Source of the DNA: Dyadobacter sp. UC 10
Lineage (GTDB): Bacteria; Bacteroidota; Bacteroidia; Cytophagales; Spirosomataceae
DNA length: 64,000 bases
NCBI RefSeq assembly: GCF_008369915.1
Contig: NZ_VSRN01000001.1
Span: 6,134,501 to 6,198,500, forward strand
Reading direction: 5' to 3'
Shown: positions 9,101 through 16,553 of the stretch, one piece after another
Numbering within the stretch: position 1 is the first letter of the stretch
Layout of the letters: each line of letters opens with the position of its first letter
Translations under genes and position numbers: made by a program
The notes under the pieces: generated by a model
The model's database searches: none
What the model was told of the DNA's origin: nothing
Seen by the model: only the letters and a program-made list of their open reading frames with translations

Positions 9101-9285
9101 AAAACAAATTTCCCTTCCGAATCGGTAACGGTACCCTGTGAAGAACCGCTGATCAGAATGTTGACACCCGGCAGGGGCTCTTTTTCCTGGCCGGTCACTG
9201 TTCCTGTAATTCTGCTATTCTGAGCGCTGGTAATACCTGAAATGAGGAACGACAGCAGCATAGCAAGCGTAAAACATTTTCCCAT
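6151..9285 (-). CDS. SusC/RagA-family TonB-linked outer-membrane transporter
   Basis: 1044 residues. After a signal peptide (AMLLSFLISGITSAQ) come a carboxypeptidase-regulatory-like domain (ITGTVTGQEKEPLPGVNILI, about 25-100), a plug domain (KMAGVNISS, then LIVVNGVPIDNSNF, SINPDDIESMTVLKGATAAA, about 100-250) and a long beta barrel ending in SIGFNLNVKF. No STN domain is present, so it is not expected to signal to a FecR protein, unlike the second SusC in the window. Partner of the SusD gene 31 bases downstream. The codons just before this ATG read KLLTK in frame, a common N-terminal extension in the family, but no start codon was found further up, so 9285 is kept. Confidence 0.94.
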   Translation of the reverse strand: MGKCFTLAMLLSFLISGITSAQNSRITGTVTGQEKEPLPGVNILISGSSQGTVTDSEGKFVLEAPANATLVFSFIGYVSQTVSAGSRSVIDVQLAQEEKNLTEVVVTALGIKREAKTLGYATATVNADQISTNRTPNVVSSLQGKMAGVNISSLSSGPGGTAKIRIRGQSSFSGQNNPLIVVNGVPIDNSNFAGGGDFGNRAMNASDGGDGLSSINPDDIESMTVLKGATAAALYGSRAKDGVVMITTKSRGTGQGIGLDYNINFTTDTPLDFTDFQYEYGQGEGGKRPTTNNPTSGVWSFGEKFEPGMTQTLFDGEIWPYEPVRNRVKQFYRVGTNMTNTVTVSNNGPNGGFSLSLANQTNKGIVENNKFDKKVVNLGFTQNISKRLTAFGNINYSKEKNINPPQIDTQDFAMSTVIFTLANSMPFDALRQNQTDANGNEFVFSRFLVRNNPYYSMNYHFEEIKRDRLFGNVALKYQFTDWLYLQGRIAQDFYVRNQEYNIPNGYAPIPKAPTGYVNGSFTQDVRRNTERNFDFILGGNHSFGNIGVDVTLGGNQRYARMDYNSVTVQDFIQPGLYTVMNGRVKNPLYSLSEKKINSLYGAATISWKEFIYLNVTARNDWFSTLAPQNRSILYPSVTGSFIFSQAFPNLPAWITFGKLRAAYAQVGSDNVNPYSNALYYSVDNNSFPNPTGQLVPVGGINASTVPNKNLRPLRIQEAEGGLEMKLFNNQVGFDFTYYHKTTDDQILAAQISDASSYTAQLINVGRSMNKGVELLLTGSPVKTKDFSWDISVNVSYNTSKVLKLGLAEKDTVITVGGGGGRTLNMVVGKPLGQLYTFMYLRDEQGRQVFDKNSGMPLRNNTLRNVGGALPRYFGGITNSFTYKGIFLSTLIDFKLGHKMIAGRNINYLRHGLSKRTLPGRAEGFVIGNGVNPDGEVNQTKAAVQPFYESVNPLAVNEDFVSNAGFWKLRQITLSYDISKLLPEKSFVKGLRLSAIANNVLVLKKWTENMDPEEVLNSSDNATGLDFWPGLPPTRSIGFNLNVKF

Positions 9286-9518
9286 CTTGGTGAGCAGTTT
9301 TATAACGTGAACTATCGAACAACAAAGCTTGCCTGCGAATGCAGGTTGTAAGAATTAGGAATAGGCAAAAAAATGACAACACGACTTCATTACGAAGCGA
9401 ACTATATACTATATACGCAAATGATTTTCCTTTCACGCAAACGATCAAACCGTATGCGGATGAGAGGCACCAGAGTTAAATCAATCCGGAAGAAATCCTA
9501 AACTGTTACCGATCTATA

Positions 9519-9532
9519 TTTAAACGATTAAG
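9519..9532. promoter_or_regulatory. Candidate LacI-type operator, imperfect copies at 9519 and 9560
   Basis: TTTAAACGATTAAG at 9519-9532 matches the perfect palindrome TTTAATCGATTAAA (9716) at 12 of 14 positions. A further relative, TAATCGAATTTAAA, is at 9560-9573. LacI-family operators are typically palindromes with a central CG. The placement about 240 bases upstream of susC is plausible but not proof. Confidence 0.4.
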
Positions 9533-9715
9533 CAAGTTTTAAATATTTAATACGACTGATAATCGAATTTAAATAGTCAGGTTATTTGATAAATGATGAT
9601 AGAACGTTTCGGTATTTGGTATGGCCGGAGGCGGCGCTTCAATATTAAATCAGAAATTCTCTTTAATATTTACAATAAAATCCCTTTTAAGAAAAAGAAA
9701 GTGTTCAAATGTAAA

Positions 9716-9729
9716 TTTAATCGATTAAA
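9716..9729. promoter_or_regulatory. Perfect 14-base palindrome TTTAATCGATTAAA, candidate LacI operator
   Basis: The palindrome is exact over 14 bases with a central CG, as in LacI-family operators. It lies between susC and the kinase gene, in a locus that encodes its own LacI regulator. It is 430 bases from the susC start and 190 from the kinase start, so which promoter it would control is not settled. Confidence 0.45.
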
Positions 9730-9883
9730 CAAAAAAGTTTTCGCAAAAAAATTTTTATATTATTTCAAAAAATAAACATACTATCGCTTAACCGGGCTTT
9801 GTTTGCTGGCGGCCGCGAATGCATTTCAGATAACAAAGGCCACGCTTTACGTAAAATCCCTGCAATCAATGCTTTCCTGAATG

Positions 9884-9891
9884 TAAATTTG
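9884..9891 (+). promoter_or_regulatory. Bacteroidota -7 box TAAATTTG before the kinase gene
   Basis: The octamer fits the TAnnTTTG -7 consensus of Bacteroidota and lies 26 bases before the GTG start of the kinase gene, giving a short leader. No TTTG was found at the expected -33 position, so the call is only moderate. Confidence 0.4.
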
Positions 9892-9917
9892 TGATACGCA
9901 TCCTCTATTGAAACAAA

Positions 9918-11120
9918 GTGCCCGATAAACCGAAAAATTTCCTCCGGCGACTGCTCGATCAGTCCCGGCTGCCGCTGTCCGAGAAAGATCTCTGGCAATA
10001 CTCCTTCTATTACTGGGGGCTTTTTGCGATAATCACCTTGTGGCAGCTTGCCATGCTCTGGCCCATGCGCGAAGGATACTCGTTCAGGCCACATGAAATG
10101 TTCATCTGGCTGCTCGACGGTCTTTTCTGGTGGTCGACCACGCCGCTTGTACTCTGGGCTTCACTGAAATTCCCGCTTGTATTCAAAGGCACGCCAGGTT
10201 CGCTTTTCAAGGCCACGCTCATCCATCTGCTGATCGTTACATTCCTGAATATTTTTGTAAACCTGGTTCATTACTACATCACTAACCCACTGATGTTCAG
10301 CCTGGTCGGCACGTCAATTCCAGTTGAAAGCTACCTGTTTTCCTTCTATTTCGCATTCACCGGAAGCTTTGCGCAGTACCTGCTGCTGGTAGTTGGTTTC
10401 AATACCGTTTCCTATATCTACCGCTACCAGGCACTGAAACAACAGCATTTTGAGGCTGAACTGAGTAACGAGCAACTACGAAGCCAACTGGCGACGGCTC
10501 AGCTGCAATCACTCAAAATGCAGCTTAACCCGCATTTTTTGTTCAATACCCTCCATGCGGTGGTGAGCCTGATGATCAAAAACGATATCCGCAAGGCGAT
10601 CGTGATGATCACTACTTTGAGCGACCTTTTGCGCGCAGTACTGATCAACCAAAAGGCAGATTTCATTCCGCTGCAGGAAGAGCTTAAACTGACCCGGCAG
10701 TATCTGGGTATACAGCAGATCAGGTTTCAGGACAGGTTACAGGTGGAATACGAAATTGACCCGGCTTCCGAACTCTATCCGGTACCGCAGCTCATTTTAC
10801 AGCCGCTGGTCGAAAATTCCATTACCCACGGCATTTCCGATCTGACAACCAATGCTTTGATCCGTATTACCAGCTGTGTGAGCGCAAGAGGACTGGAAAT
10901 CAGGGTATTTGACAATGGCAGCGGAACAAAAAAATCGACCGAAGGAATGGGGCTCGGACTCAAAAACACGACTTCCCGATTGAAACAGGCTTATGGTGAA
11001 GAAGCCGGACTCACGTTTGAACGAGCGCCTGGCGGCGGTACGCTTGTTACACTTTGCTTTGAAGGGGATGCCAAAACCAATATGACGACAACCAATGAAA
11101 CATACGTGTCTGATCATTGA
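9918..11120 (+). CDS. LytS/YehU-type membrane sensor histidine kinase
   Basis: 400 residues. Four predicted membrane helices occupy about residues 28-165, then a coiled-coil linker and the His_kinase domain with H206 in LKMQLNPHFLFNTLH, an N-box (PLVENSITHG) and the G-box GMGLGLKNTTSRL. The GTG at 9918 is the first usable start, as an in-frame stop lies at 9909-9911. The end overlaps the next gene by 26 bases, which is strong evidence of translational coupling to that response regulator. No sensory domain other than the membrane part is visible, so the signal is unknown. It is divergent from the SusC locus and could respond to the same nutrient, but nothing in the sequence proves that. Confidence 0.92.
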   Translation: MPDKPKNFLRRLLDQSRLPLSEKDLWQYSFYYWGLFAIITLWQLAMLWPMREGYSFRPHEMFIWLLDGLFWWSTTPLVLWASLKFPLVFKGTPGSLFKATLIHLLIVTFLNIFVNLVHYYITNPLMFSLVGTSIPVESYLFSFYFAFTGSFAQYLLLVVGFNTVSYIYRYQALKQQHFEAELSNEQLRSQLATAQLQSLKMQLNPHFLFNTLHAVVSLMIKNDIRKAIVMITTLSDLLRAVLINQKADFIPLQEELKLTRQYLGIQQIRFQDRLQVEYEIDPASELYPVPQLILQPLVENSITHGISDLTTNALIRITSCVSARGLEIRVFDNGSGTKKSTEGMGLGLKNTTSRLKQAYGEEAGLTFERAPGGGTLVTLCFEGDAKTNMTTTNETYVSDH

Positions 11121-11865
11121 CGACGAAGTGCTGGCGCGTGAAGTAATCCGCACTTTCCTGCATGATGACCTTTCGATCGAGGTAATCGGAGAAGCTTCGA
11201 ACGGCAGCGAGGCGGTAGTGAAAATTTTGCAACACCGGCCGGACCTTATTTTTATTGATATTCAAATGCCTGAGCTGGATGGATTTGGCGTATTGAAGGA
11301 AATATGGCCGCATCACCAGCCTTTCGTCGTGTTCACTACCGCTTACGACCAGTATGCACTCCGTGCTTTCGAAGTGAACGCGATCGATTACCTGCTCAAA
11401 CCTTTCGACGAAATCCGGTTTCATCAATCGCTGGGGCGGGCCAAAGAACGGTTGAGCCAGCGAGCGCAGCCGAAGATCGAAGAACTGGTGAATAGCCTGC
11501 TCCGCGAACAAAAGGATAAACCGGGCAATTATTTGCAACGGATCCTGGTAAAGGAAGCAGGTAAAATGTATCTGGTCAAAACGGAAGATATCAGCCATTT
11601 CTCCGCCGATGGCAATTACATTTCAGTGTTTACCAATCTGAAAACCTACACGATCTACGAAAGCCTGAGCAGCCTGGAAGCGCGCCTGGATCCCGACGTA
11701 ATGATCAGGGTCGGTCGCTCCAATATTGTGAATATGAATTATATATCCGAGCTGGAAACCTATTTTAACGGGGAGTATATCATCCATTTGTCTACCGGAG
11801 ACAAGGTTAAATGGACACGTGGGTACCGTGATAATATCAAAGCATTTCTCAGCAAAATCGGATGA
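11095..11865 (+). CDS. LytTR-family response regulator
   Basis: 256 residues. The receiver domain (1-120) has the acidic pair D9/D10 (LIIDDE), the phosphorylation site D55 in LIFIDIQMPELDG, the conserved T in FTTAYDQYAL and the K of YLLKPF. A LytTR DNA-binding domain follows (about 145-255: LVKEAGKMYLVKTEDISHF, then IRVGRSNIVNMNYI). LytTR proteins bind pairs of short direct repeats. The gene starts inside the last codons of the kinase gene, so the two form a cognate pair. The next gene on the strand starts 128 bases later and looks unrelated. Confidence 0.94.
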   Translation: MKHTCLIIDDEVLAREVIRTFLHDDLSIEVIGEASNGSEAVVKILQHRPDLIFIDIQMPELDGFGVLKEIWPHHQPFVVFTTAYDQYALRAFEVNAIDYLLKPFDEIRFHQSLGRAKERLSQRAQPKIEELVNSLLREQKDKPGNYLQRILVKEAGKMYLVKTEDISHFSADGNYISVFTNLKTYTIYESLSSLEARLDPDVMIRVGRSNIVNMNYISELETYFNGEYIIHLSTGDKVKWTRGYRDNIKAFLSKIG

Positions 11866-11993
11866 GTGCCTGCGCGCCGGTCAGCTCTTTTGTCATTTCA
11901 GATAATATAACCCTCAGAATAAATAGTGCTCCTTCGCAGGCAATGATTTTTAGAGCACATTAGATTTTAATTCAGTTCCGTAAAATCTTAGCC

Positions 11994-12341
11994 ATGCTCT
12001 TCAAAAATTCTACTACTTCCAAACGTGCGTCGGCACGCTGGCGACGCTACAATACTAACCTTTACGGGAGAAGCATTTTTCTCGGCTCGACAGCCCTGCT
12101 GCTCTTCGGTGCTTTCTTTCTGTCCAGGTCGCTCAGTTGCCCGGGATATCCGGTCGCCTCCGGCAGCGCGACCGACACCGCAGCAGTGCCGCGCTGGTGC
12201 TATGACGCCATGAGTAAAAAGCTCGTCAGCAAACCCGGCCCTCCTGTTGAATGCCCCAGCCTGATCCCGATCCAAATCGGCGAAATGGTGGAAAAAATTG
12301 TTGAAAGAAATGCATTGAACAACTCCACGGTCTCGCTATGA
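11994..12341 (+). CDS. Small protein with one membrane helix, unknown function
   Basis: 115 residues, no family recognised. It has a basic N-terminus, one hydrophobic helix (IFLGSTALLLFGAFFL, about 28-43), and an external or periplasmic tail with three cysteines (SCPGYP, RWCYD, VECPSL). The ATG at 11994 was chosen as the only good start before the helix. It is followed by a strong inverted repeat that acts as terminator for this gene and the converging efflux operon. Nothing in the neighbourhood explains its job. Confidence 0.55.
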   Translation: MLFKNSTTSKRASARWRRYNTNLYGRSIFLGSTALLLFGAFFLSRSLSCPGYPVASGSATDTAAVPRWCYDAMSKKLVSKPGPPVECPSLIPIQIGEMVEKIVERNALNNSTVSL

Positions 12342-12352
12342 TACCTATAAAA

Positions 12353-12390
12353 TAATCATCGCGCCGCTAGTTGTAGCGGCGCGATGATTA
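12353..12390. terminator. Perfect 17-bp hairpin, bidirectional terminator
   Basis: The arms 12353-12369 and 12374-12390 are exact reverse complements around a GTTG loop. The stem is GC-rich in the middle (GCGCCGCTA) with A/T ends on both sides. It stands between two converging genes, the place expected for a shared terminator. Confidence 0.85.
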
Positions 12391-12399
12391 ATAAGCATT

Positions 12400-15300
12400 T
12401 CAGTATTCTAATTCGGGGATTTCCTCCTCTACCAACTTGATCTTCACTTCCGGCGGGAGCAGCTTGTACATTACCGGGGTAACCAACCGTGACAACAGCG
12501 TGGAACTGATCAGTCCGCCGATCAATACCAGCGCAAGCGGCGAATACAGCGCGCTATACTCGATTACCAGCGGAAGCAAGCCACCGATCGCGGTCAGCGA
12601 TGTGAGCAATATCGGCACAAAACGTATTTCACCAGCCTCGATAATCGCTTCTTCGATACCCTTTCCCTGCTCCCGAAGCTGGTTGGTGAAGTCGACGACC
12701 AGCAGTGAATTTTTCACTTCAATACCTACCAGGGCTATAAAACCGATGGTGGCTGTAAAAGAAAGCGTCTCGCCGGTCAGGAACAACATCGCCAGGCCGC
12801 CGACTATACCCAGCGGGATCACCGAAAGTACGATCAGGATGCTTTTAAAGGTTTTAAATTCCAAAATCAACACACCCAGGAAACCGAAAATGGTGACGAG
12901 GATGATCAGTCCCAGGCCTCCGAAACTTTCTTCCTGACTTTCCTTTTCGCCTGCTACCGTAAAAGTCTGCCCGTTTTCAAACTTGAAAGCATGGAGCTTC
13001 TGCGTGATCTCCTCATCGAGACGCTGCACATTGTAGCCGGGCTTTACAAAAGCCGACACGGTTACGTAGCGGTCCTTATCGTAATGCCGGATCTGATTGG
13101 GAGAACTTTCCAGCTCTATCGTAGCGACGTTTTTCAGCGGAATGCTTGCACCGGTTGCGGAAGTCACATACAATTTATCAAAAACGCTGTAATCCTGCAC
13201 CGCAGCATTGCGCGGTACCGACACATTCACATTGTAATTATCCGCTTTTCCAACATCCTCGCGATAAGTAGCGACATTCAGTCCGGCTGCCCCCAGCCGT
13301 ACCGTACGGTCAATTTCAGCGGATGAAATGCCCAGCGTACCTGCTTTTTGTTTGTCGATATTGACCCGCAAATCGGTAGGCTGCACGAGTAAGGGATTAT
13401 TGACATAAATCGTACCATCCGTTTTGGCAAGCAGATCGGCCACGCGAAATGCAGTTTTTCGAAGCGCATCCAGGTTTTCTCCATAAACCCGGTAAGCCAG
13501 CGGCGCTTCGATGAGCGGCCCCTGCTCAAAGTCCTTCACTTTGATTTCAGCGCCGGGATAACCTTCCAGCTTCTTTCTCAGCCGCTCGATCACTTCCACT
13601 TTCTCCTCGGTTTTCAAACCCTCTACCTGGACGAAAATCTCAGCAAAATTCTCACTTTCATTGCGCTGGATCACATTGTAATAAATCCGGGGATTGCCTT
13701 TACCGACATTCGTCGCAAACGAAGTGACCAGTGGCTCCTGCTTTAAAATACTTTCCACATACTTCGCCACCTGGTCTGTTTTTTTCAGGTTTGTACCCTG
13801 CGGTAGTTCAATATCCACCAGAAACATTGGTTTTTCAGATTTCGGGAACAAGCTGTTGCCGATCAGCGGAACCAGTGCGAGAGAACCTGCAAAAATCAGC
13901 CCCGCTAAAACCAGCGTAACAACCGGCCGTCTCAAAGCCTTGTCAAGCAGGCTTCCATAGGTAGTGTGGATTACCTTTTTCATCCCGCGAAGTAAAAAGT
14001 TGCCTTCTTCGTTCATATGGGGTTTTAAAATGACACTGGATAAAAAAGGTACGATCGTGAGCGAAACGAGCATGGAGGCAAATACCGTCGTGATCACGGA
14101 AAGCGGCAGGCTGCGGATAAAATCGCCCGCTCCTTCGGGCAGGAAAACCAGTGGCAGGAATGCAAAAATCAGCAGGATCGTACAACCCACAACCGCCAGG
14201 CCGATCTGTGAGGAAGCTTTGACCGCCGCCTCTACCCGGGTATAGCCCATCCGCAGGTACCGCTCTATATTTTCAACCACAACAATGCTGTCGTCAACCA
14301 GAATGCCCAGTGCGACGATCATGCCGACAATGCTTAGCTGGTTGATATTGTACCCAAATAAGTTCATGAGGGTCAGCCCGATAGCGAGTGACAACGGAAT
14401 GGAAATCATCACCACCACCGACGCCCGCGTACCGAGTGGCAGCAAGGTAAGCAGTACCAGGAGGATCGCAATGCCGAAGTCGCGTGCGAAATGGGATAGC
14501 CGGGTATCGACACTTTTTGCCTGGTCGAAGACTTTCACCAGGTCGATATTTGCCGGTAAGGAAGCCTTAAATTGCTCGACAACCGGTGTAACCTGGTCCT
14601 GTACTGCGATGATATTTTCCCCTTCTTTCTGACTTACATTCACAAAGCTGCAACGGTAACCGTTCAGGCGGGTAAGATGTGTTTCGTCTTCGTAGCCCAG
14701 TTTTACATCGGCCACATCTTTTACGTAAACGATCTTGCCATTGGCTGCCGACACAACCGTATTGGCGATTTCGTCCAGCGTGCGGTAATTTCCGCTCGTT
14801 TTAATATTGAGCTTTTTGTTAGACATACTGATACTCCCGCCCGGCACATTCACATTTTCACTCTGCAATGCGGCGATCACCTGGTTTTGGGTAAGCTGCT
14901 GCGCGGCGATCTTTTGGAGGTTCAGGTCTACATTCACCTGTCTTTCAGGAACGCCCGAATATTCTACCTTTTTAAGGCTTTTGATTTTTTCCAGCTGCTC
15001 CTTGAATTCCTTCGAGTGCTTTTTCAACTGCGAATATGTCGCATTTTCGCTGATCAATGCATATTGGTAAATGCTTACGTCGGAGGGGATCTGTTTGTTA
15101 ACGCGGATGTCGGCAATATCGGCAGGCAGCTGCGAGCGCAGACTGTTGATTTCTCGTACCACTTCCTGGTACTTATCGTCCGGATCAGAACTGTATTTGT
15201 ACTGGACCTGCATAACAGCCAGCCCGTCCTTGATATCCGTGATCACATGCTTCATATCGTCCAGCTCGTTGATCTTTTTTTCCATCGGATCGACGACCAG

Positions 15301-15483
15301 CTGCTCCATATCCTTCGGGCTGGCACCAGGGTAAATCACAACCACCGTAAACTGCGGCGGGTGAATGTCGGGATCTTCGCTGCGCGGCATTGTGAAGAGC
15401 GAGTAAATGCCCAATGCCATGACAGCCAGGAAGACGACCAGCGTAAACTGGTAATTTTTAACGGCAAATTCGGGTAATTTCAT
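12400..15483 (-). CDS. RND-family efflux permease (HAE1/AcrB type)
   Basis: 1027 residues, the usual length of an inner-membrane RND pump. The N-terminal helix is followed by the periplasmic porter domain (IYPGASPKDMEQLV near 50). The proton-relay aspartates D397/D398 are visible in GILVDDSIVVVENIERYL, and the second membrane half contains the GIEVKNSLLVVDF motif. The pump exports drugs or other toxic compounds using the proton gradient, together with the adaptor and TolC genes just upstream (17 bases from the adaptor). It is the last gene of the operon and ends at the shared hairpin. The substrate cannot be told from sequence. Confidence 0.95.
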   Translation of the reverse strand: MKLPEFAVKNYQFTLVVFLAVMALGIYSLFTMPRSEDPDIHPPQFTVVVIYPGASPKDMEQLVVDPMEKKINELDDMKHVITDIKDGLAVMQVQYKYSSDPDDKYQEVVREINSLRSQLPADIADIRVNKQIPSDVSIYQYALISENATYSQLKKHSKEFKEQLEKIKSLKKVEYSGVPERQVNVDLNLQKIAAQQLTQNQVIAALQSENVNVPGGSISMSNKKLNIKTSGNYRTLDEIANTVVSAANGKIVYVKDVADVKLGYEDETHLTRLNGYRCSFVNVSQKEGENIIAVQDQVTPVVEQFKASLPANIDLVKVFDQAKSVDTRLSHFARDFGIAILLVLLTLLPLGTRASVVVMISIPLSLAIGLTLMNLFGYNINQLSIVGMIVALGILVDDSIVVVENIERYLRMGYTRVEAAVKASSQIGLAVVGCTILLIFAFLPLVFLPEGAGDFIRSLPLSVITTVFASMLVSLTIVPFLSSVILKPHMNEEGNFLLRGMKKVIHTTYGSLLDKALRRPVVTLVLAGLIFAGSLALVPLIGNSLFPKSEKPMFLVDIELPQGTNLKKTDQVAKYVESILKQEPLVTSFATNVGKGNPRIYYNVIQRNESENFAEIFVQVEGLKTEEKVEVIERLRKKLEGYPGAEIKVKDFEQGPLIEAPLAYRVYGENLDALRKTAFRVADLLAKTDGTIYVNNPLLVQPTDLRVNIDKQKAGTLGISSAEIDRTVRLGAAGLNVATYREDVGKADNYNVNVSVPRNAAVQDYSVFDKLYVTSATGASIPLKNVATIELESSPNQIRHYDKDRYVTVSAFVKPGYNVQRLDEEITQKLHAFKFENGQTFTVAGEKESQEESFGGLGLIILVTIFGFLGVLILEFKTFKSILIVLSVIPLGIVGGLAMLFLTGETLSFTATIGFIALVGIEVKNSLLVVDFTNQLREQGKGIEEAIIEAGEIRFVPILLTSLTAIGGLLPLVIEYSALYSPLALVLIGGLISSTLLSRLVTPVMYKLLPPEVKIKLVEEEIPELEY

Positions 15484-15500
15484 GATTTCATCTGTTGCGT

Positions 15501-16541
15501 TTACTGTACAATCCTGATCACCGAACCGTCTGTCAGATAAGCCGAACCTTCCCGGATCACCCGCGCACCTGCATCGATGCCCGACAATATAAATGCCTTA
15601 TCGCCGGTCAGGTAGGCAATTTTCACCTGTTTTCTCAAAGCTTTATTTGCCTCCGCGACGAATACGAATGCACTGTCATTTTCTCCTTCGATCAGCGCAT
15701 CCATCGGAACAGATATCATTTTTGTTTTTTCCTTCGGATAAATGCTCACTTTCGCGAAAAGCCCGCTGGCCAGCTTCGCATCCTGCTTGTTGATCTGGAT
15801 TTCAACCTGATACAAGCCAGAGCCGGCTTCGCTGCCTTGTGCGAGTGAACTTACTTTTCCTGTAAAAGTTTGCGGGTAGGCATCGAAGGTAATTTCTGCC
15901 TTTTCGCCTCCTTTCAACTTCGCCCAGTCTTTATCGGTGAGCCCGCATTTCACCACCCAATCCTTACTGCTGGTACTGCTCACAAAAAGCACAGGCGCGC
16001 CACCCTGGACTTGCTCGCCCGCATTCTGCAGCTTCCGGATTACTACCCCGTCGGTCGTGGAAATGATCCGGGTCTGAGAAAGATTGTATCTGACAATATC
16101 CAGCTGTTTTTCTGCCAGCAGCATGGTAGTCTGGCTGTTTTCGAGCTGCTCCTTCGTACTCACACTATCCCTGAAAAGGTTACCCACACGCTGCGCATCG
16201 CGTTTTGCTTTCAGGAAATTCTCTTCTGCCTGGGCTGCCTGTGCATTCATTTCCGTGGTGTTAAGCGTGGCCAGGACCTGTCCCTTCCGAACCCTGTCCC
16301 CTTCTTTGACCAAAACATTGTCTATGATACCACCCACCTTGAACGAGAGCCTGGCCTCGTTTTCCGAGCCCAGCAGCCCGGAGGTTTCCACAGCCTGCGC
16401 CTGATTGAGCGAAGCGGAGCTGATCACTTTCACTGGAATCGTTGTATCGGTCTCCACAGGCTTCTTTTCCTCTTTGCAGCCCGCCAGAAGCAATCCTGCG
16501 CCGAGCAACAGTATCAGATTAATTTGAATAGTTGTTTTCAT
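15501..16541 (-). CDS. RND efflux periplasmic adaptor (membrane fusion) lipoprotein
   Basis: 346 residues. A lipoprotein signal ends at C22 (LLLAGC). The order is barrel-sandwich half (ARLSFKVGGIIDNVLVKEGD), a helical hairpin (about 90-150, Gln/Glu-rich), the second lipoyl half (VVIRKLQNAGEQV), a beta-barrel domain and a membrane-proximal domain. Such proteins join the inner-membrane pump to TolC. It sits between the TolC gene (12-base gap) and the permease (17-base gap), in the usual Bacteroidota order TolC-adaptor-permease. Confidence 0.94.
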   Translation of the reverse strand: MKTTIQINLILLLGAGLLLAGCKEEKKPVETDTTIPVKVISSASLNQAQAVETSGLLGSENEARLSFKVGGIIDNVLVKEGDRVRKGQVLATLNTTEMNAQAAQAEENFLKAKRDAQRVGNLFRDSVSTKEQLENSQTTMLLAEKQLDIVRYNLSQTRIISTTDGVVIRKLQNAGEQVQGGAPVLFVSSTSSKDWVVKCGLTDKDWAKLKGGEKAEITFDAYPQTFTGKVSSLAQGSEAGSGLYQVEIQINKQDAKLASGLFAKVSIYPKEKTKMISVPMDALIEGENDSAFVFVAEANKALRKQVKIAYLTGDKAFILSGIDAGARVIREGSAYLTDGSVIRIVQ

Positions 16542-16553
16542 GTTGTTATTATT

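Larger units (their letters stand above)
9286..9917. other. 632-base divergent intergenic region with LacI-type palindromes
   Basis: This gap separates susC (leftward) from the kinase gene (rightward) and must hold promoters for both. It is AT-rich from about 9500 to 9780. No credible gene was seen; short open frames here are low-complexity lysine-rich readings. It contains three related motifs with a central CG (see the next entries) and a TAAATTTG box before the kinase gene. A small hairpin CCTGCGAATGCAGG lies 5' of susC near 9330. Confidence 0.7.

Noticed and set aside
9593..9775. Open frame of 60 codons, lysine-rich
   Set aside because: AT-rich intergenic DNA with low-complexity translation and no start context.
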